64,000 nucleotides of DNA from Metallyticus violacea (GCA_030762175.1 CM060831.1:142875001-142939000); one strand, 5' to 3'; shown: positions 46,445 through 57,575, numbered from the stretch's first letter. Numbers and translations: made by a program. The notes: generated by a model not told the origin, from the letters alone.

Positions 46445-46760
46445 TACTTCTGCAGTGATTGTCCTCACTGTACACCGCCTATTCGCCTCCATCAAAGATC
46501 GAATTAACTCCACAATGTGAGCTGTAATGCCAGGGAGACTTGCACATGGAGCATTCTCCATCTTATCACGGGCTTATCGAAATACAGACACCCAATGTGC
46601 CACCGACTGATGAGGTAGTACATCATTGGTGCATGCTTCCTATTCCACTCCTTCCACGTGGCATCTCAATTCTGATCTATGCTTTTGCTCAAATTTAGAA
46701 AGCATGTTCTTAGAGAGGGACACTACTTCCTGTCTTTATAAGTTTTTTGTAAGCTCTACA
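46445..46760 (-). pseudogene. Mariner-like transposase HTH fragment
   Basis: Minus-strand reading contains HQSVAHWVSVFR, then ARDKMENAPCASLPGITAHI and VELIRSLMEANRRCTVRTIT, the first-HTH end, the linker and the second HTH of mariner-like transposases. A stop sits after VFR. No catalytic domain is visible nearby. Confidence 0.55.
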
Positions 46761-47684
46761 ATAACAATAACGACTTCGTTCTATCAAAGATAGCAACGCC
46801 TATGCCTTCAGTGTTATTGTGCAATGTGGCGAATGCTTTATCAATATTTTTTACAACTTGCGCAAATATTTGAACTGTGAGTTAGTGATCTAGGTTATGG
46901 GTGAATGATCAACTTGTCCTTCCTTAACCCCTATATGTTTCAACACAAGAGATTTCAGATGTTTCAAATAGTTCAATTCTACTAATTAAATATATATATA
47001 TATATATATTATATGATAGAATATGAATTACACATAAATGTGTAAATAAATACATAATTGCACCAACACAATTTTAGGGAGTATTTGGGGCAAGTTTTAA
47101 ATGTTTGGAATAAGGCACTTATGGGTGATTATGCCTAATTGCCAAATTTTGAATAAAACATAGGTTAATCCCTAAAGGTCCCTAAGGTATGGCGATTTAT
47201 GTTATATTTTTAATCACTAGATACACAATTTAGAATAAATTTTTATAGTGTGCAAGTGTCATCTACATACATTATGGTGCAATATCATGCATTGCAGGTG
47301 TGTCGTGCACTTTCCCTCAATCGCCATAAGCATATACTAAACCAGAGGAAAAAGTACAACGGTGATAGGTCAGTGGATCTTGCTAGCCATACGATGGGAC
47401 CACTACAATGGACCCAATGAGATCCAAACTGAAACCCTTACTCCTTCGAATAGTTAGAGGCGCATCCTCTGGCAGTTCCGGAAGAAAATGTCAGTAAACG
47501 CTCCGTTCAGTGTTAGGTAGAAGTATGTAAAGTCCTATCAAATAGTAGACCTATCCAGATGTTTAAAAGGAAGAGTGGATGTGGATTTTTCATCCAAAAT
47601 AATCACAGTATCAGTTGTTGAATGTCCTCTTCGTCTGTAGCTGGAAAAACTGGGGTGTTTTGCTCAGTGCTGAAGAAGAATTGG

Positions 47685-47743
<59 letters not shown>

Positions 47744-48379
47744 AAACATAACGGCGTGGAAAATCTTCTGGTAGGAATAATTTCTGAGGGTGCAGTTGCA
47801 GCATGTGTACAATTCTCATCGAGGAGGAATCAGCGACAGGTTCGACTAAGAGTATTGCACAGAGATCATTGGAAATTATATCCAATATAATGTCTTCCAA
47901 ATCCGCTTTTCGCTTTATTTGTGTGGTAGCACTGTTACAATTACAAAAACTTAGTACACTTTAGAACAAAAATTTCATGTATGATTTTGTGTGAAAACTA
48001 ACTCTAGCGATTTGAAGAAAATTCCCTAGTTTTGCTGCACCTCATAGATATGTTGTTCGTAATCTTGTGAATGTATTTCGGTGGATGGGGTCTGTTCTCG
48101 ACGAGGATCAAAAGCAAATCGCTTTGTGCCTACCGAGAAACTTGACGAAATGTGAAAAAGTTTAGGACAAAGTCCAAAGCAATTTCTGAGAAACAGGAAA
48201 TAGGAGTTTGCAAACCTCGGCTTGTAGTAACACCATATGTTTAAAGACAACTTTGTTCAATCACGAGTTAATTAAGCGCAATAAATATCTACAGGTGTTT
48301 TGGATAATGTTAGAAGCTACTCTGTTGATCCACATTTAACTTTTCTTGTGGACAAAGCCTAGTTGCAGTTAAATGGTCA
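46761..48379. other. Unexplained stretch with two microsatellites
   Basis: It holds (TA)n at 46989-47010 and (AG)n at 47686-47741. Minus frames at 47664-47900 and 48026-48250 are open but unrecognised; the first is interrupted by poly Ser-Leu from the AG tract. Confidence 0.35.
47686..47741. repeat. (AG)n microsatellite
   Basis: Perfect AG dinucleotides for about 55 bp, generating spurious Arg-Glu and Ser-Leu frames. Confidence 0.95.
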
Positions 48380-48499
48380 TGTAGCGACAGAGAGCAACAA
48401 GTACTGAAGTGCAGAACAACCTGATCTTGCATACAAACAGGAGGGAAGAGGGTGAATACAAATTAAGAAACGCTTCGGAGACCTTGATAGGAGAGTACA

Positions 48500-48830
48500 G
48501 AAAAAGTTTTGCTAGGATACAATCGAACTGAAATTTGGAGGCGGATGGAGCGTTACATCCAAACAGGGCTAAACACTGCAACCAGGGACTCGCTTGGTTT
48601 AGGTTAGGTGGAGGTGGATGACTAAAGTAACAGGCAAAGAGGGCATGAGATTCTGCCCTATATGTGCGGAGAAAGAATCATGGGAGCATATTCTGGCGAC
48701 TGAAAGTGGACGGAAGAATGGAAGAAAAGATATCTACCTGCCCCATTTGTTAACCGGGGACAGGAGAATGGCAGTGCTGGACTTTGCTGGCAGATAGGAA
48801 GGAGGAGGAGGGAGTAGGTAAACTTTCAAA
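48500..48830 (+). pseudogene. LINE C-terminal zinc-knuckle fragment (probable)
   Basis: Across two frames: YIQTGLNTATRDSLGLG, then MTKVTGKEGMRFCPICAEKE and SWEHILATE. The C-x2-C...H pattern in CPICAEKESWEHIL matches the C-terminal end of many non-LTR retrotransposon polyproteins. The last Cys is replaced (ATE). The upstream RT is absent, so this is a 5'-truncated relic. Confidence 0.5.
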
Positions 48831-49757
48831 TAATATGAGATAACTCAGATCGGAAGAGACAGACATCTAGAAAAGGAGTTAGGGGAACGTGAGCTACAAT
48901 TTTTTTAACTATTGTACATATATGTGAGGAAGTTTAAGTTACTTGTTTGTTTTCATTTTTTTGTTTATATAATTTTTTCCTATGACATATATTGTATTTT
49001 TCCATTTATTTATTTATTTATTTATTTCATTATATATATATATATTGTTTGTCTCTTAAGAGCTAAATATTGGCTTGTGCAATTTCTAGTATTTGGGAAA
49101 GCACTTTTGGTCCCAGGACCCGTGCTAAATGAATGAATTAGATTTGTTTAAATATATTTTGTAAATAAATACACCACCAGCGCAACCGCCACCACCATCA
49201 CCACCATCAGCACCATTACAAAATGTAATTTCATGACCAAAATATTGGTATATTGTGCGCAGTTAGTACTTACAGAAATATATGACCTTTATTTTACGAA
49301 AATCCACGATACTCAGAGATACAGAGATTGTGTAAACATGCCATTTTTCGAAGAATTATCAGATATAGCATTTTTTTTTTCAAAAAGACTGCACTACGCT
49401 ATAGCAACTGATCTTCCCTCAGCTTTAATTGAGGACGATTTTGAGGATAAGATCGTTAGTAACGGTTTGTAAATAGCTCAACTTTCAGATCTTACCTGAT
49501 CTTTTATCGAAATAACGCGCATATGTTGGAAGAACTGAAAGACATCAGAAGAGAAATTACAGCAATTTCAATAGCAAGCTTTCTTATAAAGTGTGAGAGA
49601 TGTGGTGGCACAAGGCCATTATGTTAACAACCATGTGAGGGTCGATGGTTATTAATATTATTGTAGTTTGCATAAGAGATCTACGTGCTTGAATTAAGGG
49701 GCTGTGTATTAGTAGGCAGAATGCTGCAGCGCGGGCCGCCTCTCATCCCCCCCCCCC
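48831..49757. other. Low-complexity and unexplained stretch
   Basis: It holds TTTA repeats at 49009-49028, TA repeats at 49031-49046, ACC-rich repeats at 49171-49217 and a run of C at 49747-49759. No gene recognised. Confidence 0.45.
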
Positions 49758-49887
49758 CCATAAGTGTTTAACGCACGTTTTAACTACTGAAGCATCACAG
49801 ACAGTAGACATTGATGATACGAGATGAAATAATAAACTGAGAGAGGATTTTTTTAAAGGAAGGAAGCGTTCCAAGCCTAAGTTTAGG

Positions 49888-50172
49888 ACCGCCACGGGTG
49901 CCCGAGGTCGTTAAGTCACGGACTCGTGAGCGGGAGGTCTAGGGTTTGAATCCCGCCAGGACCGTCCTCCCTGACTGAGGTTTTTTCCAGGTTTTCCTCA
50001 GTCCTCATAAATGGCAAATGCCGGGAAGGTTCCCTAAACTTAGGCCTGGAATGATTCCTTCCTTAAAAATAAATCATTTCCCAATTTATCATTTCATCTC
50101 ATGTATCATCAGTGTCCATCGCCTGTGGTGCCTCTGCAGCAAAAAACGGGCGTTAAACACTAATCATTCATT
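49888..50172 (+). mobile_element. SINE-A copy nested in SINE-A, perfect 12-bp TSD
   Basis: Full-length forward SINE-A with head CCGCCACGGGTGCCCGAGGT and a tail ACTAATCATTCATT. CCTAAGTTTAGG at 49876-49887 and 50173-50184 is a perfect duplication taken from the host SINE. It is close to the window consensus and so relatively young. Confidence 0.95.
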
Positions 50173-50218
50173 CCTAAGTTTAGGGTGCATTCCCGGCATT
50201 TGCTATTTATAAGGACTG

Positions 50219-50763
50219 GAGTTGGTTAAAAGGGGTGCTGATACACGTTTTCTTGGCCCTGAGTCCATGTTCGGAATCAGTACTTATATTGCTAAGACCG
50301 CGGTAAAAACATGAGTTGGGATAACATCAACTAAGGTGGCAAATCTGTCATGGACAAATCCAAGCTAGGAAATTTTCCTAGGTCCCAGCATTTATCTCTC
50401 CACCACAGCTCTTCTGCAATTGGACAGAGGAGGAACGAGGAAAGTAATTGCGCTAATTACTGAACATGGTCACTTCAGGGAACATCTACGAAAAGTGGGT
50501 CTCTGTAAAGATGAACTTACTAGCAGAATGTGTAAACAGGACGAGGAATTTGCCTCGCACATCCTGTTTGAGTGTCCAATCCTGGAAAGGAAGAGACTCG
50601 TTCTCTATAAACAGGAAGACCTGGGAACGGACGCCAACATTGGAACCAAAATACTGCAACTTGTACAAGCAACGGATTTTGTGGAAACAATGAAGGCGTC
50701 CCTTCCAATGGGCTGACGTGGTGAAGGTTGCTAAATCCCCCAATACCTATGTGCCTACCTAAC
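50219..50763 (+). mobile_element. LINE 3' end nested in SINE-A, 11-bp TSD
   Basis: The coding remnant starts with GADTRFLGPESMFGISTYIA (RNase H-like end), passes a stop and shifts, then is open for 98 codons from 50420: ALITEHGHFREHLRKVGLCK, then MCKQDEEFASHILFECPILE (zinc-knuckle-like, one Cys changed) and TKILQLVQATDFVETMKASL, ending at a TGA. TATAAGGACTG (50208-50218) and TATAAGGATTG (50764-50774) flank it. A 5'-truncated non-LTR retrotransposon; the clade is probably R1/Jockey-like but uncertain. Confidence 0.85.
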
Positions 50764-50887
50764 TATAAGGATTGAGGAAAACCTGGAAAAAACCTCAGTC
50801 AGGGAGGACGGTCCTGGCGGGAATCGCACGCAGACCTCCTGCTTACGAGTTCGCGCCTAAACGACCTTAGCCACTCGTGGCGGTTTT

Positions 50888-51943
50888 TAAGGGGCCGGAG
50901 AGCTATGCCTTTATAAAATGAAAAGTTTCATAAAATTGCGGTAGTTATGGCGAGTTTTTGGATGAAAACTATTAGATTTAGCCATGTCATATTTCACAAA
51001 TATGTTCGTATTCATGTGTTGTGGTATAAAAATATATTAACATTTAAAATTTTACATCAATTATGTCTTTCGTCCGATTTCACATGCCCGTATAAGAACG
51101 CAATGTGTTAATGAACAGCATATTACACCTGTTGATATGTTCTTTATTTGAAAAGCTATCACTATTCTGTTCCAGGATTGGATAGAGTCAAAACATTCCT
51201 TATCCGAAGCACGAAGTTCCTTTGGTCCAAGTGAAACTCTAGCGAAAATGAATGTTCTGTATGCACCAGAGCATTCCCACTCACTCAACGTCGTTTTGTT
51301 AATGTTATAGGCTGCATAAAAGAACTCATATCTTTTGATGTGCTATCTTCTCTTCGCAAACACAGATATTGTACATTATATGTAGATCTTAAGCGTTCAA
51401 TAACACAACGCACTTGTGCAGCGTGCCATGTATTGAATCATTGTGGGACAGGCTAGTGACGTCAGGCTACAAGAGGACCTAACGGTTCGACATGTGTCAC
51501 CGGCAGGACCTGCTTCCCACACGAAGAAAGAAAACGCCTTCCCACATGGCAGGCACACGTATTTATGTAAATGTTCGTGACGACAGTTGCCTGGAATCTA
51601 GCGCTGAGTCACGAACGACCTAGCGTGTGCTCAAACACGTGTTGCGTTATCATTTCTTGACACGAAATCTCTTCATGCTGAGAACTGGGAAGCCCCTGTT
51701 CTATTCATGTGTCAGATTATAATGGCACACAAAGCGAACACGAACTGGCAGAAAGAGATGACCAGAACTGCGTTTTTTCTTAAAAAGTTGCATCTCACAT
51801 TGAACATTTCGTTGTGTGATTATAGTTAAGATTGTAAATATTAATGCTATTGTATCGCAATACTAGAATGCAATGTTTCAGCACTTTACCGACAGATTTT
51901 CTGGCAGTAATCGGGGTAGATATCTGGTCACCTTTATAAAGGG
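50888..51943. other. Unexplained stretch
   Basis: No gene recognised. 51400-51760 is richer in GC and has several ACGT-containing motifs; function unknown. Confidence 0.35.
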
Positions 51944-51954
51944 AAACAACGCTC

Positions 51955-52257
51955 TTTTTTTTTTTTTTTTGATTGATTTATGAACGCTCTTTAACAGCTC
52001 AGGTCATCAGCGTCCCATTCAATTCAGGGCGTGAAACGGCCGACAAATTTTGCTCAGAGGCCTCTACTTTCAGGCTTGAGGTTCTTTTTCGTGCCGTAAA
52101 TGTACGACACGGGACCCACGGCTTTACTTCCCTTCTGAAGAAAGCCATACTTAGGATTTTACGCCCCCGAAAAAAACCATCGACCCTGGCCGGATTTGAA
52201 CCCGCGATCTTTGGTTTAGGAGGCAAGTATGGTTACCACTGCACCATCAGGACCGAC
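51955..52257 (-). mobile_element. SINE-B copy with 11-bp TSD
   Basis: Full-length reverse SINE-B, with a T run at 51955-51970 representing its A-rich tail. AAACAACGCTC (51944-51954) and AAACAACGTTC (52258-52268) flank it, 10 of 11 matching. Confidence 0.93.
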
Positions 52258-52388
52258 AAACAACGTTCGTTGAAATAGTGGTTCAGAGTTACTGGGATTT
52301 GCTTATTGAATATGGTACCACACATACCTATAACAAAACAGTAATATCAAATGCACTCATCCGTACATTTATCCCCGAGAGTGCGGAG

Positions 52389-52630
52389 CGCCACGGGTGA
52401 CTGAGGTCGTTAATGCGCGAAGGTCTGGGTTCGATTCCCGCCTAGATCGTCCTACCTGACTGAGGTTTTTTGCAGGTTTTCCTCATGCCGGGAAGGTACT
52501 CTAAACTTACGCCTGGAACGTTTCCTTTCTTAAAAAAAATCCTTTCCCAATTTATCATTTCATCTCATGTATCACCAGTGTCCACTGACTATGGTGCCTC
52601 AGTAGTAAAAACAGGCGTTAAACACCAATT
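52389..52630 (+). mobile_element. SINE-A copy
   Basis: Head GCCACGGGTGACTGAGGTCG, box B GGGTTCGATTCCC, 3' block CAGGCGTTAAACACCAATT. Short deletions lie in the anticodon-like part of the head and in the CATAAATGGC block. Confidence 0.88.
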
Positions 52631-52690
52631 GGGAGGCCCGGGTTCGATTCCCGATATCTACTTATGGATTTTTCTAAGTTAGGGATGTCT
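52630..52690 (+). mobile_element. SINE-E-like fragment
   Basis: GGAGGCCCGGGTTCGATTCC and then TTTTTCTAAGTTAGGGATG follow the SINE-A directly. The CTAAGTTAGG block after a box B matches the element at 5180-5372. The first half of the head is missing. Confidence 0.45.
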
Positions 52691-53164
52691 AGAACGGAGT
52701 TCATCCAACCTCGTGAATACAATTGGGAAGCTGTCTGATGGAGAAATGAGATTCTTCGATCACGAAAGTCGCGAGATAGGTGACAGGCGGAGTGCCGCCA
52801 TACTGACCATATGCCCCCTGCAATACTGCCCTCTATCAATGAAGTCGTAAGACGGAGGTTGATAATGCAGAGGTCGCTGCGACAGGCTAAGGCTCAAGCA
52901 GAGTTGTAGCGCCAATGAGAAGAAGAAAAATATCTGAAAAAATATTATGAAATTACCTAAATATACCAATAAATTTACATAAAATTGTTTTAAAATATTA
53001 ATATCTTAATTTCAGCGTATGACAGTAAAACAAAGAGTGTCCTGTAATAAAAACACTTTTTAATTGAGAGCCTTTGTTGGCTTGTTACTTTGCTGGACCT
53101 GAAATTTAACATACTATCATCTGCGATTAACGATTGTCATTGGTGTGTATTGTTATCAGCTAAA
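52691..53164. other. Unexplained stretch
   Basis: No gene recognised. The final part may be the terminal region of the element that follows. Confidence 0.35.
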
Positions 53165-53605
53165 ATGGAGCGATACACGAAGGACCAACGAGTCCAGATT
53201 CTGAAATCTGGAATTTTAAATACAGCGAATGTAATGCAGTGAAGACTTTGTGTAATTTTTGGTAGACGAAATGCACCTAGCGTGTCGACAGTTCAGTGAA
53301 AAAAACTGGTAAGGACATTTGAAGATACAGGATCGACAGAGAACATCACCTGGACGTCCTCGTTCTCGTCAATCGGTAGAAAATGTTGCCCTCGTCAGAC
53401 AGAGCCCGATGAAGTCGATTCGCTACCGTTATCAACAATTAACCATTCCGATTACTGCGAATTTAAATCTTGTACTTATGTAGACAATCCGCGAACCATC
53501 TCTCAACTGAAGGCAGAAATTAGACGTTTCATGGGCGTAATTCAGCCGGAACTTTGCTCTAAAGTCCTTGAAAAAGTTGCCAACAGATTGAAGGTGTGCC
53601 AAAGG
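53165..53605 (+). pseudogene. Internally deleted DDE transposon relic
   Basis: The N-terminal HTH begins MERYTKDQRVQILKSG and continues, across shifts, with FGRRNAPSVSTVQ and SPGRPRSRQSVENVALVRQS. After ITIPIT-type sequence it jumps to a C-terminal part NPRTISQLKAEIRRFMGVIQ, then PELCSKVLEKVANRLK. The whole catalytic core, with all three acidic residues, is missing. The ends match a common arthropod DDE_3-type family. Confidence 0.75.
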
Positions 53606-54009
53606 TGGACGTTTGTCTTATGTATTGTTTTATGTTTAATGGCAGTGTTTGTGCTTCATATTAACTTTAATTAAAAAAATTAACTATGTACTTACATTCG
53701 CAAAATTTTCTGCTTTAAGAAGCCCAGCCTTCAAAAAGTATGCGAATTTTCGGTATAAAAATTGTATCTTATTCACTTATTGCAGTAAGTGGCAATAATC
53801 TGAACAAGATGTGGAAAGTGAGGGTACGCCTGTTTTATGATAACGCATTTTCATACTTGAAGAACTCTTCTTCGCATATCTGAAATGCAAGTCTCGAATA
53901 ATTCAGCGGTTAGCTTTGGCCTTGCTTTCCACTTTCTTACTCCCTACATTTTTCAAACCAAATGTAATTTTTTTTTAAAACTCGTGTATTAAAGAATCGT
54001 GTTTGCTTT
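53606..54009. other. AT-rich stretch
   Basis: No gene recognised; it may include the 3' terminal region of the preceding relic. Confidence 0.35.
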
Positions 54010-54800
54010 ATAAAGGCCAACTACTCTTCAATTAAAAACAGTGTCTTAGCAGCTTCAATTACATTAGCATTGTCAAAAATCAGTGTTTCTACAACAGATT
54101 TTCTCACCTGGAAATGATCGCAATAACAAATTGCTGAACCATCCAAGTACCCCACCGGACGATGACAGGTTCCGGTGGGGGTGAAACACTTGAGGAGCAA
54201 TTTACGAGCGGGAGCTTTGACAAGCACTTTCTTCGTCTTTGACACAAGGGCATCCATTTGAGGAAAATTTGCTTCAACTTTCTATGCATAGAACGTGCTA
54301 TGTAAGTAATGTGTACAATTTTCGGAGAAAAAGCATTTATTGGCTTTCATGCTTTGAAAATGTATGGTGCTGCGTCGGTAACAAAAAGCAAGACATCTTT
54401 ATGTCTGATACCCTAAGGTCAAAACAAAAACACATTTTTGGTTCAGCAAATTGTGGAGCGGTTAACAGCTTTCGTAACTAGAAATACTTCACCTAGTCCG
54501 TCGATCTCCAAAGTACCAATATCAACGTTAGCCACGTAACGATTTTCTATGTCGCTCGTTTTGTCCATAGATACGAAAGTCTACTTTGCATGTACTTTTC
54601 TCTGTATCTCGTTAATAGTGATGTCGTAACATTGTAACAGACAATTGATTCTTCTGAGATAGGACATTCAGAATACAGTTCCAGAAAGCTCTTAAATTTA
54701 GCATTGTTTAATGTGCAAAACGGAAAGTGCTTAGAAACTAGAATTTCACAAAAATCTGTGACAATTTAGCGATTTATTGTCCTACACGGATACATTTTCT
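54010..54800 (-). pseudogene. hAT-like transposase relic
   Basis: Down the minus strand: LNNAKFKSFLELYSECPISE, then DKTSDIENRYVANVDIGTL, then a VTDAAPYMF-type patch, then VEANFPQMDALVSKTKKVLV and KAPARKLLLK, a TP-GTCHRPVGYLDGSAICYC block, and NVIEAAKTLFLIEE. This order fits CGGBP1-associated hAT-like transposases of arthropods (from memory of that family). The (S/D)DETTD-type Asp block is present as MDKTSD. Multiple frameshifts; inactive. Confidence 0.65.
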
Positions 54801-55251
54801 TGTAATAAAAGTTGCTTGAATTAGTTGTTCTGCCCATGAATGCTAATCGTGAACTCTGTGAATCTTCTTTTGTTTCGTACATCCTAATAGCTCTACACCG
54901 TCCGTAAGGGGGAAAAAATCTCCGAATTCAGACTTGAGTATGGTGCATAAATCTGATAATCCATAAAGAATATGTTTAGAGAAATAAGCAGAAATGTTGA
55001 GCGAGATATTAATGAACACTGTACATAGCAACAATGTGAATTTTTATTCAAGAATATTCTACATATATTGCATTATAACTGTATAAATTTTACCTGCTGA
55101 AATGAAATATTAAGAAAACTGTTCAAATAAATTACAAATATTGACTGACGTTCTCAACCTTTCAGTACAATTATCTGATAAATATAAATTTCTTTTAATT
55201 TCTTAATGTTGTATTTTGCTGAATTATGGAGAGTAAACTATTTGATGATGA
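54801..55251. other. AT-rich stretch
   Basis: The minus frame at 54843-55034 may be a degraded N-terminal part of the hAT-like relic; not recognised with confidence. Confidence 0.3.
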
Positions 55252-55532
55252 TTTTTATGGTGTTTAACGCCCGTGTTTGCTACAGAGGCACCACAGGCAG
55301 TGGACACTCATAATACATCAGATGAAATTATATAGTGGGAAAGGATTTTTAAGGAAGGAAGTGTTCCAGGCCTAAGTTTAGGTATCTTCCCGGCATTTGC
55401 CACTTATGAGGACTGAGGAAAACCAGGAAATAACCTCAGTCAGGGAGGACGGTCCTGGTGGGATTCGAACCCCAGACCTCCCGCTCACGAGTCCGCGCCT
55501 TAACGACCTCGGCTAGGCAGTGGCGGTTTTTG
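55252..55532 (-). mobile_element. SINE-A copy with 11-bp TSD
   Basis: Full-length reverse SINE-A flanked by TTTGATGATGA (55241-55251) and TTCGATGATGA (55533-55543), 10 of 11 matching. Confidence 0.92.
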
Positions 55533-55615
55533 TTCGATGATGAACTTTCATTCCCTTGTTTAGATGAGAAATTGTTCCCTTTCCTCTTACTTTTGTTGGA
55601 AACGTGTGCTACTTG

Positions 55616-55689
55616 TTAGTCCAGTATAGAAACCCCTATGCCCCTCTGGAATACACTGATCACTTTTATTTTTCTGCCTCTTCCTTTAT
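55616..55689 (-). CDS. Candidate terminal exon (unrecognised gene)
   Basis: Acceptor TTCACTCTAG, then, with the G left over from the upstream exon-like piece, DKGRGRKIKVISVFQRG and GVSILD before a TAA. The RGRK patch is AT-hook-like. The same frame after the stop is Lys/Ser-rich and open (SNKSKRKGNNFSSKQGNESS), so the stop may be a lesion. No known protein recognised. See the other pieces at 55846, 56049 and 56273. Confidence 0.25.
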
Positions 55690-55845
55690 CTAGAGTGAAT
55701 GGAAACAATAGTCATTAATGCCCACAAATATGAAATATTATTCTATTTAACTTATGTATGTTCTATAGGTTTATATGCATTGAAGTTAGTATCATATTAC
55801 AAATTGCATTTGAATATTGCTATGAAAGTTTAATGAGTTATTTAC

Positions 55846-55917
55846 CTTCCTGGTTGCTCTTTACTGTTGGTGAGTCTGGCAGCTTTACATTCATGGGCAT
55901 ATCCACAGGTTTTACTT
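55846..55917 (-). CDS. Candidate internal exon (unrecognised gene)
   Basis: Acceptor TGATGCATTTCAG and donor GGAAG|GTAAAT bound 72 nt. In the only protein-like frame it reads VKPVDMPMNVKLPDSPTVKS and then NQE, requiring one base from upstream and leaving one G for the next exon, which fits the piece at 55689. Joined directly to the piece at 56049 (phase 0) it would give AAG TAA, a stop after one codon. Either an exon is missing, a base is lost, or the chain is fortuitous. Confidence 0.35.
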
Positions 55918-56048
55918 CTGAAATGCATCAAGTAATACTATTATTACATAATTTAACGATAGTGTAATCCTTAGTATATGCCAGAATTTTAATAAGAAAA
56001 GCATAGTCAATAGATCTGATGAAATAAAAAAAATGACCATTTCTAACC

Positions 56049-56138
56049 TGTGTAATAACATGCTTTGTTCGAATAGCTGCTTCTTTCTTCATTTTCATGA
56101 TTACAAGACAAAGAAAAGATATTGCCTGGGTCCCTTTC
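56049..56138 (-). CDS. Candidate internal exon (unrecognised gene)
   Basis: Acceptor TCTTTCCTGCAG and donor ACACAG|GTTAGA bound exactly 90 nt. Phase 0 reading is fully open: KGTQAISFLCLVIMKMKKEA, then AIRTKHVITQ. It joins in frame to the ATG piece at 56273-56347. The mix of hydrophobic and basic residues is protein-like, but no family is recognised. Confidence 0.4.
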
Positions 56139-56272
56139 TGCAGGAAAGACGTAACAACATCATATATTCATTTCGACAGCCCAATTTTAGTAGTTAATAT
56201 TATTTAACGTGTTTATTTAAAGAGAATTTAAAACATAATGAAGATAAATAACTGATGTAATTTCCGTTTTAC

Positions 56273-56347
56273 CTGCATTAGAATTGCATAAACTGAAAAA
56301 TCAAAATTTCTAGCTGCTGGAATTCGCTCACTTCCAACTGCATCCAT
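56273..56347 (-). CDS. Candidate first coding exon (unrecognised gene)
   Basis: ATG in a fair context (AACAAAATGG) opens 25 codons, MDAVGSERIPAARNFDFSVY then AILMQ, ending CAG|GTAAAA, a good donor. It splices in phase 0 to 56138. The 55616-56347 chain would be a minus-strand gene starting here and running left toward the hAT relic. Function unknown. A transcript is needed to accept it. Confidence 0.4.
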
Positions 56348-56910
56348 TTTGTTTGGGTTAACAGGTTCCTGCACTGAACAACGTGTAGGTATAAACTGCA
56401 CAAACAGTACTGCCCTCTATTGCCAAGAAAAGGAAACATGTATGAAGCTAGTTATTTGTGCTTTGATAACAGATGGCAGGAAGAGTATAAACTAAATTTT
56501 TGCAAAAATGTGGGATATCAGGTTCATGCACCACAACCCATTTTATATTATCTCAAATTTGACGAATTATAAGACTTTATTTTAGGCATGGCAAAGAAAC
56601 CACAGATACAGAAAACCTAACTTTCCTCTCTGAAGATGTTCACTAACCAAAAGTGTGCCAGTGAAGATAAATCAAAAGCGTGTCGTGACAATAAGTCCAT
56701 TCCTGATAATAAGTATTCCTGATTTCATTCGCTGGCTAAAATGAGTGAATAAAATGTAATTTAGTAATATTGTAATTAATATAATAGCTACAAAAATTGA
56801 TCAGAAAAGAACTTACAATGCAAAAAATCACGAAAAAAGACGAAAAAATTTAAAAAAAGATCGTAAAGCTTGAAATAATAATAATAATAATAATAATAAT
56901 AGTAATAATA

Positions 56911-56951
<41 letters not shown>

Positions 56952-57426
56952 TCGCATTTTTATAGCCATAATGTCGTATTGAAGATTTTAATACTTAAGA
57001 ACAATGAAAAGTGCACAAGGGGAAAAAAAAAATAACATGTTATCAAAATTCGAGCCCCGGTTATGACACACCCATTACTCTTAAGTCAAAGTAGTACAGC
57101 TGACTTCTCACTCTGCCCCACATGACCATCTAACAAGACCAGTATGTTTGAAATATAATTTAACGATATCATTTTTTCCTGGAAGTACTTCGTGATGGAA
57201 CATTTACACAATTTTTGTCAGAGATAATAATCAACCGATTTTCCTGTTACACCAGGGATGTTCGATAAGTTTGTGCCAACTCATAGGGTAGCACTGGTTT
57301 GTTTTCAATGTTATGTTGGCAACGTGATACTGTTGAGGAATGATATACGTGGTTATAAATCGTTAGGAATCTTAATCTGTGTTTGAGAGTCACTTTCCCG
57401 CTTACATTTCTAAATAAGGATTCAAA
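56348..57426. other. AT-rich stretch, possible upstream region
   Basis: No gene recognised. If the minus-strand candidate gene is real this includes its 5' flank. It holds an (AAT)n tract at 56873-56951. Confidence 0.35.
56873..56951. repeat. (AAT)n microsatellite
   Basis: About 25 AAT units with two AGT interruptions. Confidence 0.95.
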
Positions 57427-57575
57427 ATGGAACATAAATTTCGTGTGTTAATAAAACATTCCTTTTTGAAGGGGGCTACGCACTCAGCAACTAAGAGCTA
57501 CAGCGTTCCTTAATACCATGTACCATAAATGGTTTGGTAAGTTTAGGTGTGGCGGAGGGAGCATAAGTGATACGG

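Larger units (their letters stand above)
49758..50887 (-). mobile_element. SINE-A host copy interrupted twice
   Basis: One reverse-oriented SINE-A is split into three parts: 49758-49887 (3' block to CCTAAGTTTAGG), 50185-50218 (TCCCGGCATTTGC part) and 50764-50887 (CCTCAGTCAGGGAGGACGGT to the head). A forward SINE-A (49888-50172) and a LINE 3' fragment (50219-50763) lie between. Both insertions have target-site duplications. Confidence 0.9.

Noticed and set aside
47615..47890. Arg-Glu repeat frame resembling an RE-rich protein
   Set aside because: It is generated by an (AG)n microsatellite; flanking residues show no known domain.
50420..50716. Free-standing 98-codon host gene
   Set aside because: It is the C-terminal end of a 5'-truncated LINE bounded by a target-site duplication.
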